From contig CAYWML010000031.1 of the NCBI GenBank assembly GCA_964459515.1, forward strand, positions 1 through 17,301: DNA of 17,301 nt, read 5' to 3'. Shown one piece after another: positions 1 through 5,995 of the stretch (position 1 is its first letter; every line of letters begins with the position of its first letter). A model generated the notes under the pieces. It had not been told where the DNA came from, did no database searches, and saw nothing but the letters and a program-made list of their open reading frames with translations. A program made the position numbers and the translations under genes. This DNA is from Scatosoma sp964459515. Its GTDB lineage: Bacteria > Bacillota > Clostridia > Christensenellales > Borkfalkiaceae.

Positions 1-155
1 TGAATTTTCGTGCCTCTTTGACGGACGAGAATGTTTCCTGCGAGAACGGCTTGCCCGTCGCTACGCTTCGTGCCAAGACGTTTCGCTTCGCTGTCTCTAC
101 CGTTGTGGGAAGAACCGGTACCTTTTTTATGAGCGAATAAACTGATAAAAATCAT
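1..155 (-). CDS. rpmA: 50S ribosomal protein L27, N-terminal part (runs off the window)
   Basis: Structural protein of the large ribosomal subunit whose N-terminal tail reaches toward the peptidyl-transferase centre. Only the first 51 codons are inside the window; the reading frame is open to base 1. The residues HKKGTGSSHNGRDSEAKRLG followed by a TKRSDGQ stretch and VRQRGTKI are the unmistakable L27 N-terminus. Before them lies MIFISLFA, the short extension typical of Firmicutes L27, which the protease Prp removes before the HKKG residues in those bacteria. The ATG at 155 is chosen because AAGGAG stands 8 nt upstream. It lies 81 nt downstream of rplU and is probably co-transcribed with it. 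The gene for Prp, normally between these two, is absent here. Confidence 0.96.
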   Translation of the reverse strand, partial: MIFISLFAHKKGTGSSHNGRDSEAKRLGTKRSDGQAVLAGNILVRQRGTKI

Positions 156-236
156 CTTTATTTCTCCTTAATTTCTAATTTTTCTTTCCCGATCGTACGG
201 GAAAACGCTGTTTGCCACAAGTTGCCCGTCAACCGA

Positions 237-542
237 TCAAAGTTCGATTTTTTCGACTTTAACTGCGGTGAAAGGCTGTCTGTGACCTTGCTTCTTACGT
301 TCGTTCTTCTTGGATTTGTACTTGAAGACGATAATCTTCTTTGCCTTATCCTGTTTCACGACCGTAGCGGTAGCTTTCGCACTTGCAACCTCTGCGCCCG
401 TTTTGATACCGTTTTCGTCTGCAACCATAAGCACTTTGAAAGACACGGATTCGCCTTCTGCCGCCGCAAGTTTTTCCACTCTCACAACGTCGCCTTCCGC
501 TACCTTATACTGCTTGTTGCCGTTTTCGATAATCGCGTACAT
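237..542 (-). CDS. rplU: 50S ribosomal protein L21
   Basis: Ribosomal protein L21 binds 23S rRNA in the large subunit. The 101-residue product matches the usual length (about 103). It begins MYAIIENGNKQYKV, and carries the family's basic KYKSKKNERKKQGHRQPFT signature near residues 74-92, where the KKGHRQ-type RNA-binding motif lies. A strong AGGAGG ribosome binding site lies 11 nt upstream of the ATG. It is the first gene of an rplU-rpmA unit with its own promoter (646-675) and a structured leader. In Bacillota this gene commonly sits next to sporulation genes spoIVFA/spoIVFB or RNase G, as here. Confidence 0.98.
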   Translation of the reverse strand: MYAIIENGNKQYKVAEGDVVRVEKLAAAEGESVSFKVLMVADENGIKTGAEVASAKATATVVKQDKAKKIIVFKYKSKKNERKKQGHRQPFTAVKVEKIEL

Positions 543-640
543 AAGTTTTTTTTACCTCCTCTTTCCAGTCTCGAAGAATTATCCAAGGCGCAGCGAAGAA
601 AAAAATCGCTGACTTAAAAAGCCCGTTTCTATCGGCTCGA
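543..640 (-). promoter_or_regulatory. Structured 5' leader of rplU; candidate L21-type autoregulatory leader
   Basis: About 95 nt separate the predicted start of transcription from the rplU ATG. Read on the minus strand, two stem-loops are visible. The first (about 620-636) is AGCCG paired with CGGGCT (one bulged G) and followed directly by TTTTT, so it looks like a small attenuator. The second (591-611) is CAGCGA / TCGCTG, a perfect 6-bp stem with a 9-nt T-rich loop. Firmicutes rplU operons are known to carry an L21 leader RNA at this position. I infer a similar role but could not compare to a covariance model. Confidence 0.38.
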
Positions 641-645
641 CTATT

Positions 646-675
646 ACTATACCATATTTACGCAAACGACGTCAA
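646..675 (-). promoter_or_regulatory. Housekeeping promoter for rplU-rpmA
   Basis: On the minus strand TTGACG (670-675) and TATAGT (646-651) are separated by 18 nt, a near-consensus sigma-A type promoter. It points at rplU, with about 95 nt of leader before the ATG. It gives rplU-rpmA a transcription start independent of rng and the spoIVF-like genes. Confidence 0.75.
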
Positions 676-842
676 GCGATTTTGCCTTAAAAAACGCAGA
701 TTTTTTCTTTTGCGCGTATGTTTTTTTACAAGCGGCGCAAACTGTTAAAGCAACGGCGCGCAACGAGGCATGCGGCGAAAGAATACCTTATGCGATCTTC
801 AGCCGAATAGTCCGCGCCGAAACCTTAACAAGGAGAACGAAT

Positions 843-1289
843 ATGGAAAATACGCAACGCAAACAAACGGAGGAAGCCCTCGCGGAAGTTTATCGGAACG
901 CACAGCTTGCCCTCACTTCGATCGCAGACATTTTGCCGGGCGTGGAGGACGCCGAAGCCATGCGCGCATTGCACGAACAGCACGAAGCGTACGAGCAATT
1001 TTCTGCCAAAGCGGCGGTGTTGGCGCGCGACAAGGGCTTAGAGCTGAAAGAACCGAACTTATTGAAAAAAGCAATGATGTGGGGTTCGATAAAGATGAAT
1101 ACGTTGACGGACAACTCGCGCGCGCATATAGCGGAAATGATGGTACAAGGCACGGTGATGGGAATAACGGCGTTGCGAACGACCGCAGGAGAATTGTCCT
1201 CGTCGGGCGACGAAGCCGTTATTGCCTTGGTGGAGGAAATGATCGAAGCGGAAGAGCGTTTCGAAGAACAATGGAAAGCGTTTTTATAA
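843..1289 (+). CDS. Small all-helical protein of unknown function
   Basis: I do not recognise a named family. The 148-residue product is rich in Ala, Glu, Met and Leu with no signal peptide or membrane segment, and should fold as a soluble helical bundle. A first long helix runs about residues 5-30, another with HEQHEAYEQF about 43-65, a central stretch with NSRAHIAEMM and GTVMGITALRT about 90-118, and a final acidic helix with EEMIEAEERFEEQW about 127-147. The arrangement resembles ferritin-like four-helix bundles, but no clear metal ligand pattern was identified. The ATG has AAGGAG 8 nt upstream. It is transcribed opposite to its neighbours, between rplU and rng, and is closed by a strong terminator. 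I found no convincing promoter in 676-842. Confidence 0.85.
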   Translation: MENTQRKQTEEALAEVYRNAQLALTSIADILPGVEDAEAMRALHEQHEAYEQFSAKAAVLARDKGLELKEPNLLKKAMMWGSIKMNTLTDNSRAHIAEMMVQGTVMGITALRTTAGELSSSGDEAVIALVEEMIEAEERFEEQWKAFL

Positions 1290-1311
1290 TAGAGCCGTCG
1301 CCAAGCGCGCG

Positions 1312-1352
1312 AAAAGCGGCAGTGCGTTTTGATATGCACCGCCGCTTTTTTT
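1312..1352 (+). terminator. Intrinsic terminator after the 148-aa gene
   Basis: AAAGCGGC pairs with GCCGCTTT, extended internally by GTGC / GCAC, and is followed by a run of seven T. It sits 22 nt after the stop codon of the gene at 843-1289. From the other side it offers only four T after the stem, so it may also weakly stop leftward transcription from rng. Confidence 0.9.
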
Positions 1353-1399
1353 ATTTCAACACATACATGGTATTGTCATTTTATGAAATATCGTGTCCA

Positions 1400-2917
1400 T
1401 CAATACAGTAGTTGCGCGTTGTCGGGGAGCTGTAAAACTTGCGCCGTTTCTCCGCGCACTTCAAAATACTCTTCCTTATACGTCCTATGCGGAATAAAAT
1501 AAATTCTGTTTTTCACCCAGCGCGTGCGAAGCTCCACGGAAAACAAGCCTTCGGTGAGAATTTTTTTCATGACCATGTCGTTTAATTCCACGATCACCGA
1601 GGTATAGCCTTCCGCAAAACAATCGAGTATGGCGGAACGAATTCGCGTAACGACGAAAATATCCGCAGGAACATAGCCGATTCCGTTGCAACACGGGCAA
1701 GGCTTGACAAGATAAGATTGCGCTTCGTCCCCCACGCGCTTGCGCGTGAATTGGGTAAGGCAAAGCTCGCTCATCGGTAAAACGTTGGTTTTCGTACTGT
1801 CGTAGGAGAGGTACTCTTTCAAAGTTTCCGTGACGGCTTCTCGGTGGGCAGGCTCTGCCATGTTGACAAAATCCACGACGACGATGCCGCCGATGTTACG
1901 AAGGCGCACCTGCCGCGCGATCTCGCGCGCCGCCTCTAAATTGGTGGCGAACGCCGTTTCTTCCAAGTTGCGATTGCCGACGAATTTCCCCGTATTCACG
2001 TCCACGACCGTCATCGCCTCGGTATGCTCCACTACGATCGAGCCGCCGTTTTCGAGCGGCACGGTAGGCACAGCCGTGGCGTAGACAAGGGGCGTTATAC
2101 CGTATTCCGTCAATATTGCTCGTGCGCCCGTGTACCATTGCAGTTTCTTTTCGGGAATATCGCGGCTCATGCGGAGCAAGCGCAACAGCTGCTCGTACAA
2201 GTCTTTATCGCCGACGTGAATGGCGGCGAGATTCTCCGCGTTGCTATCGCGCAAGACGCGGTTCGGCAAATCCTCGTCCTCGTACAACAGACTGCCGACG
2301 GGGGCGCGTTTTGCCTCGTACAGCGTTTCGCCGTACAACAATCGAAGATATTCCGCTTCGCGCACGATCTGTTTCCGCGTGGAAAGCGGCGCTTGCGTGC
2401 GCACGACGAAGCCCTCGCCGCTCGTATGGCAGAGTTTTTCCGCCAACGCCAACAGCCGTTCGCGTTCGGCTTCGTCCGTGATTTTTCGGGAAATGCCGAG
2501 AAAGGAAGTGTTGGGAAGATAAATCAAGCGTTTTCCGACGAACGCAAGGTGCGCGGAAACTTTCGCTCTTTTCGTGCCGCGCGCATCTTGCACGACCTGC
2601 ACGACGACTTCCTCGCCAACTTTCAAGGGCGGCTTTTTCGGACTCGTCGAAACCATGGTGCCGTCATATTTAGAATAGCGCGAAAATTCGTCCTCGAACG
2701 GAAGATAGCAATTTTTTGCCAAACCGCAATCAACGAAAGCGGCGTTCATGCCCGTGACGACGTTGACAACCACGCCTTTGTAAATATTCCCGACGTAATT
2801 TTCCCGCGGTTCGTTTTCGCTATAAAACGTAGCCAATCTGCCGTCTTCCACCAAGGCGGCGAATTGTCTGCCGCAATAGCGATCGAGAAACCATTCTTGT
2901 TTGCAATTTTTTTTCAT
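1400..2917 (-). CDS. rng: Ribonuclease G/E family endoribonuclease
   Basis: Single-strand specific endoribonuclease of the RNase E/G family, acting in rRNA 5' processing and mRNA decay. At 505 residues it has RNase G length, without an RNase E C-terminal scaffold. An S1-like RNA-binding domain spans about residues 38-128 (YVGNIYKGVV, FVDCGL). The catalytic core carries the two metal-binding aspartates in MTVVDVNTG (D306) and IVVVDFVNM (D349). The Zn-link motif CPxC is present as CPCC (C407, C410), which in RNase E tethers protomers. The ATG at 2917 has only a distant GGGAG (about 19 nt). An ATT codon four codons further upstream would sit 6 nt after GGGAGC, so the true start is uncertain. It has its own promoter and follows the M50 gene, as is common for rng beside rplU in Clostridia. 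Confidence 0.95.
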   Translation of the reverse strand: MKKNCKQEWFLDRYCGRQFAALVEDGRLATFYSENEPRENYVGNIYKGVVVNVVTGMNAAFVDCGLAKNCYLPFEDEFSRYSKYDGTMVSTSPKKPPLKVGEEVVVQVVQDARGTKRAKVSAHLAFVGKRLIYLPNTSFLGISRKITDEAERERLLALAEKLCHTSGEGFVVRTQAPLSTRKQIVREAEYLRLLYGETLYEAKRAPVGSLLYEDEDLPNRVLRDSNAENLAAIHVGDKDLYEQLLRLLRMSRDIPEKKLQWYTGARAILTEYGITPLVYATAVPTVPLENGGSIVVEHTEAMTVVDVNTGKFVGNRNLEETAFATNLEAAREIARQVRLRNIGGIVVVDFVNMAEPAHREAVTETLKEYLSYDSTKTNVLPMSELCLTQFTRKRVGDEAQSYLVKPCPCCNGIGYVPADIFVVTRIRSAILDCFAEGYTSVIVELNDMVMKKILTEGLFSVELRTRWVKNRIYFIPHRTYKEEYFEVRGETAQVLQLPDNAQLLY

Positions 2918-2986
2918 GAAAAGTCGAATAAAGAAGCTCCCGTTTTGTACGCGCGCATGCCGTACCCTAAGGGCGCGTCAACAAAA

Positions 2987-3015
2987 AGTATAGCATACGA
3001 AAAAAAATTTAGCAA
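2987..3015 (-). promoter_or_regulatory. Promoter for rng
   Basis: Minus strand TTGCTA (3010-3015), 17 nt, TATACT (2987-2992). The -10 box is one base from consensus and the spacing is ideal. The predicted leader is about 60 nt and contains a short GTACG/CGTAC stem. The surroundings (2993-3066) are strikingly A/T-rich, with several runs of 6-9 A or T. Confidence 0.65.
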
Positions 3016-3032
3016 CGATTTTTTTAGAAAAA

Positions 3033-3066
3033 ACAAAAAAAATATCTTTCCGAACAGATTTTTTTA
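3033..3066 (-). terminator. Possible weak A/T-rich terminator upstream of rng
   Basis: On the minus strand an A7-TCT arm pairs with AGATAT7 through an 8-nt loop and is followed by a T-run. The stem is almost all A-T, so stability is low. It would end transcripts arriving from the M50 gene just before the rng promoter. Treat as a weak candidate only. Confidence 0.28.
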
Positions 3067-3128
3067 CAAAAAACGACGTTTTTAGCGACATCGAAGCGTT
3101 TCACAAAATAAAATCACACAATACACGC

Positions 3129-3169
3129 TATGTTCCACCCCTCCGCCATCGGCGGAGGGGTGGAACATA
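3129..3169 (-). repeat. Perfect 19-bp inverted repeat (hairpin) after the M50 gene
   Basis: The arms 3129-3147 and 3151-3169 are exact reverse complements around a 3-nt ATC loop, with a very G+C-rich core (CCACCCCTCCGCC and its complement). It begins 4 nt after the stop codon of the M50 protease gene. No T-run follows it in either direction, so it is not a standard intrinsic terminator. It could act as a 3'-end block against exonucleases, a factor-assisted terminator, or a dispersed REP-like palindrome. Confidence 0.85.
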
Positions 3170-3173
3170 AAGA

Positions 3174-4175
3174 TTATCGCACGGTATGCTCCTCGCAGAC
3201 TGCTCTATCGCGCGGTTTTCCTCTTCTATAAAGCTCCCCCAAGCTTTCGTAAGGATTTTCGGCGCGAAGAAACAGATCGGACAACTCGTTTTGCGTCAAA
3301 CGAAACAGATAATTTTCCGCTTCGTCGTAAACTTCGAGCACGAGATAGCCTTCGCGCGATAAAAAGCGCAACGCGTTTTTCACGGGGCAGTTTTCCTTAA
3401 TCGCCACGTGCCGAATTTCCGCGCCGCGTTTTAGGGGATCGCGCCTAAAAAAACGCACTTTCTCGTAAACCGCGCGTTCCTCGCGATTGCCGAACGCGCC
3501 GACGAACAAAAACACGCCAAACGGCAACAGCGAGAAATTCGCCTGTCGAAGCAAACAACCGCCGAGAAAAATCGCCAAAATACCGCTTGCAATCGCGCAA
3601 GTAAGCGCGCGACAAATCTTATCCGCTTTACGAATCGCGACGTCCTCGCGCGGCTGTTCGCGCAAAAACATGCGACAAAGCCCGTCGTGCAAAATCCTGC
3701 CGCCGTCCAAGGGGTAGGCAGGCAACAAATTGATGGCGGCTATCGTCAGCGAAGCATACACGGCTGTATCCGTGAATGCATACATGGTAGGCTCTATCCA
3801 CCAAATCGCGATAAAAAACAACGCCGTGCAAAGATTGCATAACGGACCGCACGCCGCCACAAACAGCGCGTCCTTAAAAGTAATATCGCGCAGATCCCCG
3901 TCGATAATCGCGCCGAAAGGCATCAACACGATACGATTCAAGCGATAGCCGAGCCGAGCCGCCGCAAACGCATGCGCGCATTCGTGTTGCACGGCGACAA
4001 CCGCGCTCGTCAAAAAAAGAAAAAGCCGCCCGCGAAGGGCGTACCACGCTCCGACAAGCAAGAATAGCGGATGCACCCGAAAGTATCGCCGCTTCGAGGC
4101 GTGGTTAGAATCGGCGCGCGTTCGGCGGCAGTCATCGCGCTGCCGCCGTTTCGCGCGTATACGGCTCTTTTTCAC
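3174..4175 (-). CDS. spoIVFB: M50 intramembrane metalloprotease, SpoIVFB type
   Basis: Site-2-protease family zinc metalloprotease that cuts substrates inside the membrane; in sporulating Bacillota SpoIVFB activates pro-sigma-K in the mother-cell membrane around the forespore. The zinc motif HExxH is HECAH (H64, E65, H68), and the third ligand lies in NLLPAYPLDGGR (D157). Family hallmarks HPLFLL (35-40) and ACGPL (108-112) are present, with about five to six hydrophobic segments through residue 225. The C-terminal third (about 230-333) looks like a CBS-type domain, as in SpoIVFB. The reading starts at GTG 4175, 3 nt after the stop of the upstream gene, with no visible ribosome binding site, so translation is probably coupled. 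An internal GTG at V34, just before HPLFLL, is another possible start, since the first 30 residues are unusually basic. The SpoIVFB role is inferred from motifs and the SpoIVFA-like neighbour. Confidence 0.88.
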   Translation of the reverse strand: MKKSRIRAKRRQRDDCRRTRADSNHASKRRYFRVHPLFLLVGAWYALRGRLFLFLTSAVVAVQHECAHAFAAARLGYRLNRIVLMPFGAIIDGDLRDITFKDALFVAACGPLCNLCTALFFIAIWWIEPTMYAFTDTAVYASLTIAAINLLPAYPLDGGRILHDGLCRMFLREQPREDVAIRKADKICRALTCAIASGILAIFLGGCLLRQANFSLLPFGVFLFVGAFGNREERAVYEKVRFFRRDPLKRGAEIRHVAIKENCPVKNALRFLSREGYLVLEVYDEAENYLFRLTQNELSDLFLRAENPYESLGELYRRGKPRDRAVCEEHTVR

Positions 4176-4178
4176 GCT

Positions 4179-5120
4179 TTACGATTGCGACGAGGCGGAA
4201 ACCCATGCAAGGCAATTTTCTTCCGTCAGACACAAGCAACTGAGCAGCGCGCCCTCGGAATACATCGTCACCTGCACTTCTTTCTCGCCCTCGCTATACC
4301 CGACGGGCACGTTCGCCTTGACAACGTCCCCTGCGGCGTAATACACGTAATCCAACCCGTTGATCACCCCCGTAAAGGAATCGGAATGGGCGATCTTTAC
4401 GCTATACGTCCCGTCGTTCGCCTTCGTCACTTCCGCCACCGTGCCGTCCGCCGCAGGATATACGCAACACACCGCCTTAAAAGACAAGATTCCCGTCGGC
4501 GAAAGCGTAAGCTCTGTTTCGGAAAGCTCCGATACGACGGACGTCAGCGTGAAATCGGTGTACTTTCTCGCGTCGGTCGTCGCCGTTTGTTCGTACGAGC
4601 CGATCGTACGGAAAAAAGTGTTTATCGCGCTGTTCGGATGGAAAACGTTCGTCAAAAATATACCGCCGCAGAGGACGCACGCCGCCGCAAGTTCCACGCC
4701 GAGCACGCGACGGACGATTTTCTCGTTTCCTCGCTTCGCCGCATACCTGCCCCATATTTTTTCTCCGTTGGCTTGATTTTTATCCGCGCGCTCTCGAAAG
4801 CGTTCGTCGGCTTCCTCTTCCGAATACAGCGGCAACGTGTCGATACGGTCGGCAATCGGTTCGAGGCGCAAACAACCGCCGTGTTGTTCTTTCTCCACAC
4901 ACCCTTCGTCGACATTTTCCGCAAAGTCGTTTGCGACAAAAGTTTCCTCCGACGGGCGATCTTCCTCCATGCGGTCGTTCACCCGCGCGATTACGGAAGC
5001 CTTCAAGGGGGCGTTCTCCGCGACGGCGTTCGTCTTAGGTTTACGCGCGTTTTTACGCACGACGTTGACGGTGGAAACGGGGATTTCCAACATTTCGGCA
5101 TATTCGATCTCTTCGTTCAT
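4179..5120 (-). CDS. SpoIVFA-like membrane protein with degenerate M23 (LytM) domain
   Basis: Probable regulator of the M50 protease encoded next to it. Of 313 residues, 1-137 are charged and soluble, one hydrophobic segment (about 138-160, rich in A, C, V, L) spans the membrane, and the C-terminal part is outside. Residues about 220-290 have the LytM/M23 outline: a GTVAEV strand, VKIAHS, YYAAGDVVKANVPVGY. Histidine H245 remains, but the histidine of the usual YAHL turn is replaced (INGL) and the terminal HxH strand is lost (EVQVTMY), so it should not be a peptidase. A degenerate M23 fold behind one membrane segment, directly upstream of an M50 gene, is the layout of SpoIVFA, which inhibits and anchors SpoIVFB. 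AAGGAGA lies 6 nt before the ATG. A sigma-E-like -10 box lies upstream. Sequence identity to SpoIVFA appears low, so the assignment rests on architecture. Confidence 0.75.
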   Translation of the reverse strand: MNEEIEYAEMLEIPVSTVNVVRKNARKPKTNAVAENAPLKASVIARVNDRMEEDRPSEETFVANDFAENVDEGCVEKEQHGGCLRLEPIADRIDTLPLYSEEEADERFRERADKNQANGEKIWGRYAAKRGNEKIVRRVLGVELAAACVLCGGIFLTNVFHPNSAINTFFRTIGSYEQTATTDARKYTDFTLTSVVSELSETELTLSPTGILSFKAVCCVYPAADGTVAEVTKANDGTYSVKIAHSDSFTGVINGLDYVYYAAGDVVKANVPVGYSEGEKEVQVTMYSEGALLSCLCLTEENCLAWVSASSQS

Positions 5121-5156
5121 ACAATATCTCCTTAACCTGCTTTTTTACTCTGCTTT

Positions 5157-5164
5157 ATTCTATG
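5157..5164 (-). promoter_or_regulatory. Possible sigma-E type -10 element for the spoIVF-like pair
   Basis: Minus strand CATAGAAT differs by one base from the sigma-E -10 consensus CATACAAT and lies about 36 nt before the ATG of the SpoIVFA-like gene. The expected -35 position (TTCTAAC region) is a poor match. A TTGACC also lies nearby but has no good -10 at the right distance. spoIVF of B. subtilis is sigma-E controlled, which makes this plausible but unproven. Confidence 0.3.
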
Positions 5165-5187
5165 CAGGTCAAGCAGCCGTTAGAACT

Positions 5188-5217
5188 AAAAAAGAAGCCT
5201 TTATTGCGGCTTCTTTT
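5188..5217 (-). terminator. Intrinsic terminator overlapping the stop codon of the nuclease gene
   Basis: On the minus strand AAAAGAAGCC (5208-5217) pairs with GGCTTCTTTT (5190-5199) through the 8-nt loop GCAATAAA, ending in six T. The 10-bp stem includes the last coding bases, and the TAA stop (5201-5203) lies in the loop. It insulates the nuclease gene from the SpoIVFA-like gene. Confidence 0.92.
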
Positions 5218-5929
5218 CCCCGTGACAATATTCGTAGTACCAACAGCGATACGGTTTTTCGCATTGCGCGCCGACTTCGATTCGCGGTTGCTCGCAATCC
5301 TTGCGTTTCAGCTTTCCCAACGCAAAAATACGTTGGCTCGCCAAACGCTCGGTTTCGCGCGCGGCGTCGGTCACGTCTACGATCTTATAGCAAAAATCGT
5401 CGTGCCCGACGAAAACGACGGGCAAATGCCGCTCCGCCTCCGAAATCTTTACCCCCTCGGGCAAGTCGTCGCCGCGGAGGATAAGCTCCGACGAGCGAAG
5501 CTGTACGCCGCACCTGTGGAGCAACAATCGTTGAAAGCCGAGGTCGGCGATAAACTCTCGTCGCACCGTATAGCTGTTTTTCACTTCGTACAAAGCGTAA
5601 CCGTTCCCTTCGCGCCGTAAAATATCGGCGGCACAAAAGTTGCCGTACCAAGAAAACGCCGCCTCGCAAATGACGGGCGCGCCTTCTTCCAAAAGCCTTT
5701 GCGTGCGTTGGATCATGGCGGCATAATTCAGCCTGCCGTCTTCGCGAAGCACGGTCGTTTCGACGAAGTCGCCGAAGATCCCCATTGCGGCGTCGCCGAA
5801 GGTATTGCCGGCGTCGAGCTTTGCCTGCACTTCGGGCGGAATGATTTTTTGTTCGGGAGCGTGCGCGTCCAGCCAAAGCATTTTCTCGCATTGCAAACCG
5901 CGCACGAAATCGGTTTTAGAAATCGGCAT
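5201..5929 (-). CDS. Short PD-(D/E)XK nuclease, Cas4/RecB-like, with Fe-S type cysteines
   Basis: The 242-residue protein begins ISKTDFVRGLQCEKMLWL, the N-terminal signature of DUF2779-type proteins and related RecB/Cas4 nucleases. PD-(D/E)XK residues are E89, D101 (CAADIL) and E115-x-K117 (YEVKNS), followed by Q133 (DLGFQ), which fits motif IV. Cysteines C14 at the front and C212, C223, C229, C235 at the end (QCEKPYRCWYYEYC) match the Cas4/AddB pattern that holds a 4Fe-4S cluster. DUF2779 proteins are normally more than twice this length. Here the product stops after the cysteine cluster and a terminator follows at once, so it is a genuine short form rather than a frameshifted remnant. AGGAG ribosome binding site and a perfect promoter precede it. 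No cas genes are nearby. Likely DNA end processing; substrate unknown. Confidence 0.85.
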   Translation of the reverse strand: MPISKTDFVRGLQCEKMLWLDAHAPEQKIIPPEVQAKLDAGNTFGDAAMGIFGDFVETTVLREDGRLNYAAMIQRTQRLLEEGAPVICEAAFSWYGNFCAADILRREGNGYALYEVKNSYTVRREFIADLGFQRLLLHRCGVQLRSSELILRGDDLPEGVKISEAERHLPVVFVGHDDFCYKIVDVTDAARETERLASQRIFALGKLKRKDCEQPRIEVGAQCEKPYRCWYYEYCHGEKKPQ

Positions 5930-5950
5930 AACTTTACTCCTCCCGCCTTT

Positions 5951-5979
5951 ATTGTAGCAGACGGAGCAACATTTGTCAA
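5951..5979 (-). promoter_or_regulatory. Near-consensus promoter for the nuclease gene
   Basis: Minus strand TTGACA (5974-5979), 17 nt, TACAAT (5951-5956). The -35 box and spacing are exact, and the -10 has one change. Transcription would start about 15 nt before the start codon, giving a very short leader carrying GGGAGGAG. Confidence 0.88.
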
Positions 5980-5995
5980 GCGTGTACGCGCGGCG

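Noticed and set aside
185..204. 7-bp hairpin (TTTCCCG / CGGGAAA) between rplU and rpmA
   Set aside because: A real inverted repeat, but there is no T-run after it in the direction of transcription, so it is not supported as a terminator; kept only as a possible mRNA structure.
770..1411. Open reading frame of 213 codons overlapping the 148-aa gene in another frame
   Set aside because: It is arginine-rich and low-complexity in the shared part, runs through the terminator, and lacks a ribosome binding site.
2024..3085. Open reading frame of 353 codons on the plus strand
   Set aside because: It lies opposite rng, whose protein is clearly conserved; the plus-strand product is basic, without family motifs or a ribosome binding site. 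It is a shadow of codon bias.
4071..5135. Open reading frame of 354 codons on the plus strand
   Set aside because: Mirror of the SpoIVFA-like gene and the start of the M50 gene. The product is full of Arg and His, without domain pattern, and its start has no ribosome binding site.
5201..5929. Cas4 as part of a CRISPR system
   Set aside because: The Cas4-like pattern is real, but no cas1, cas2 or repeat array is in the window, and the N-terminus fits DUF2779-type nucleases better.
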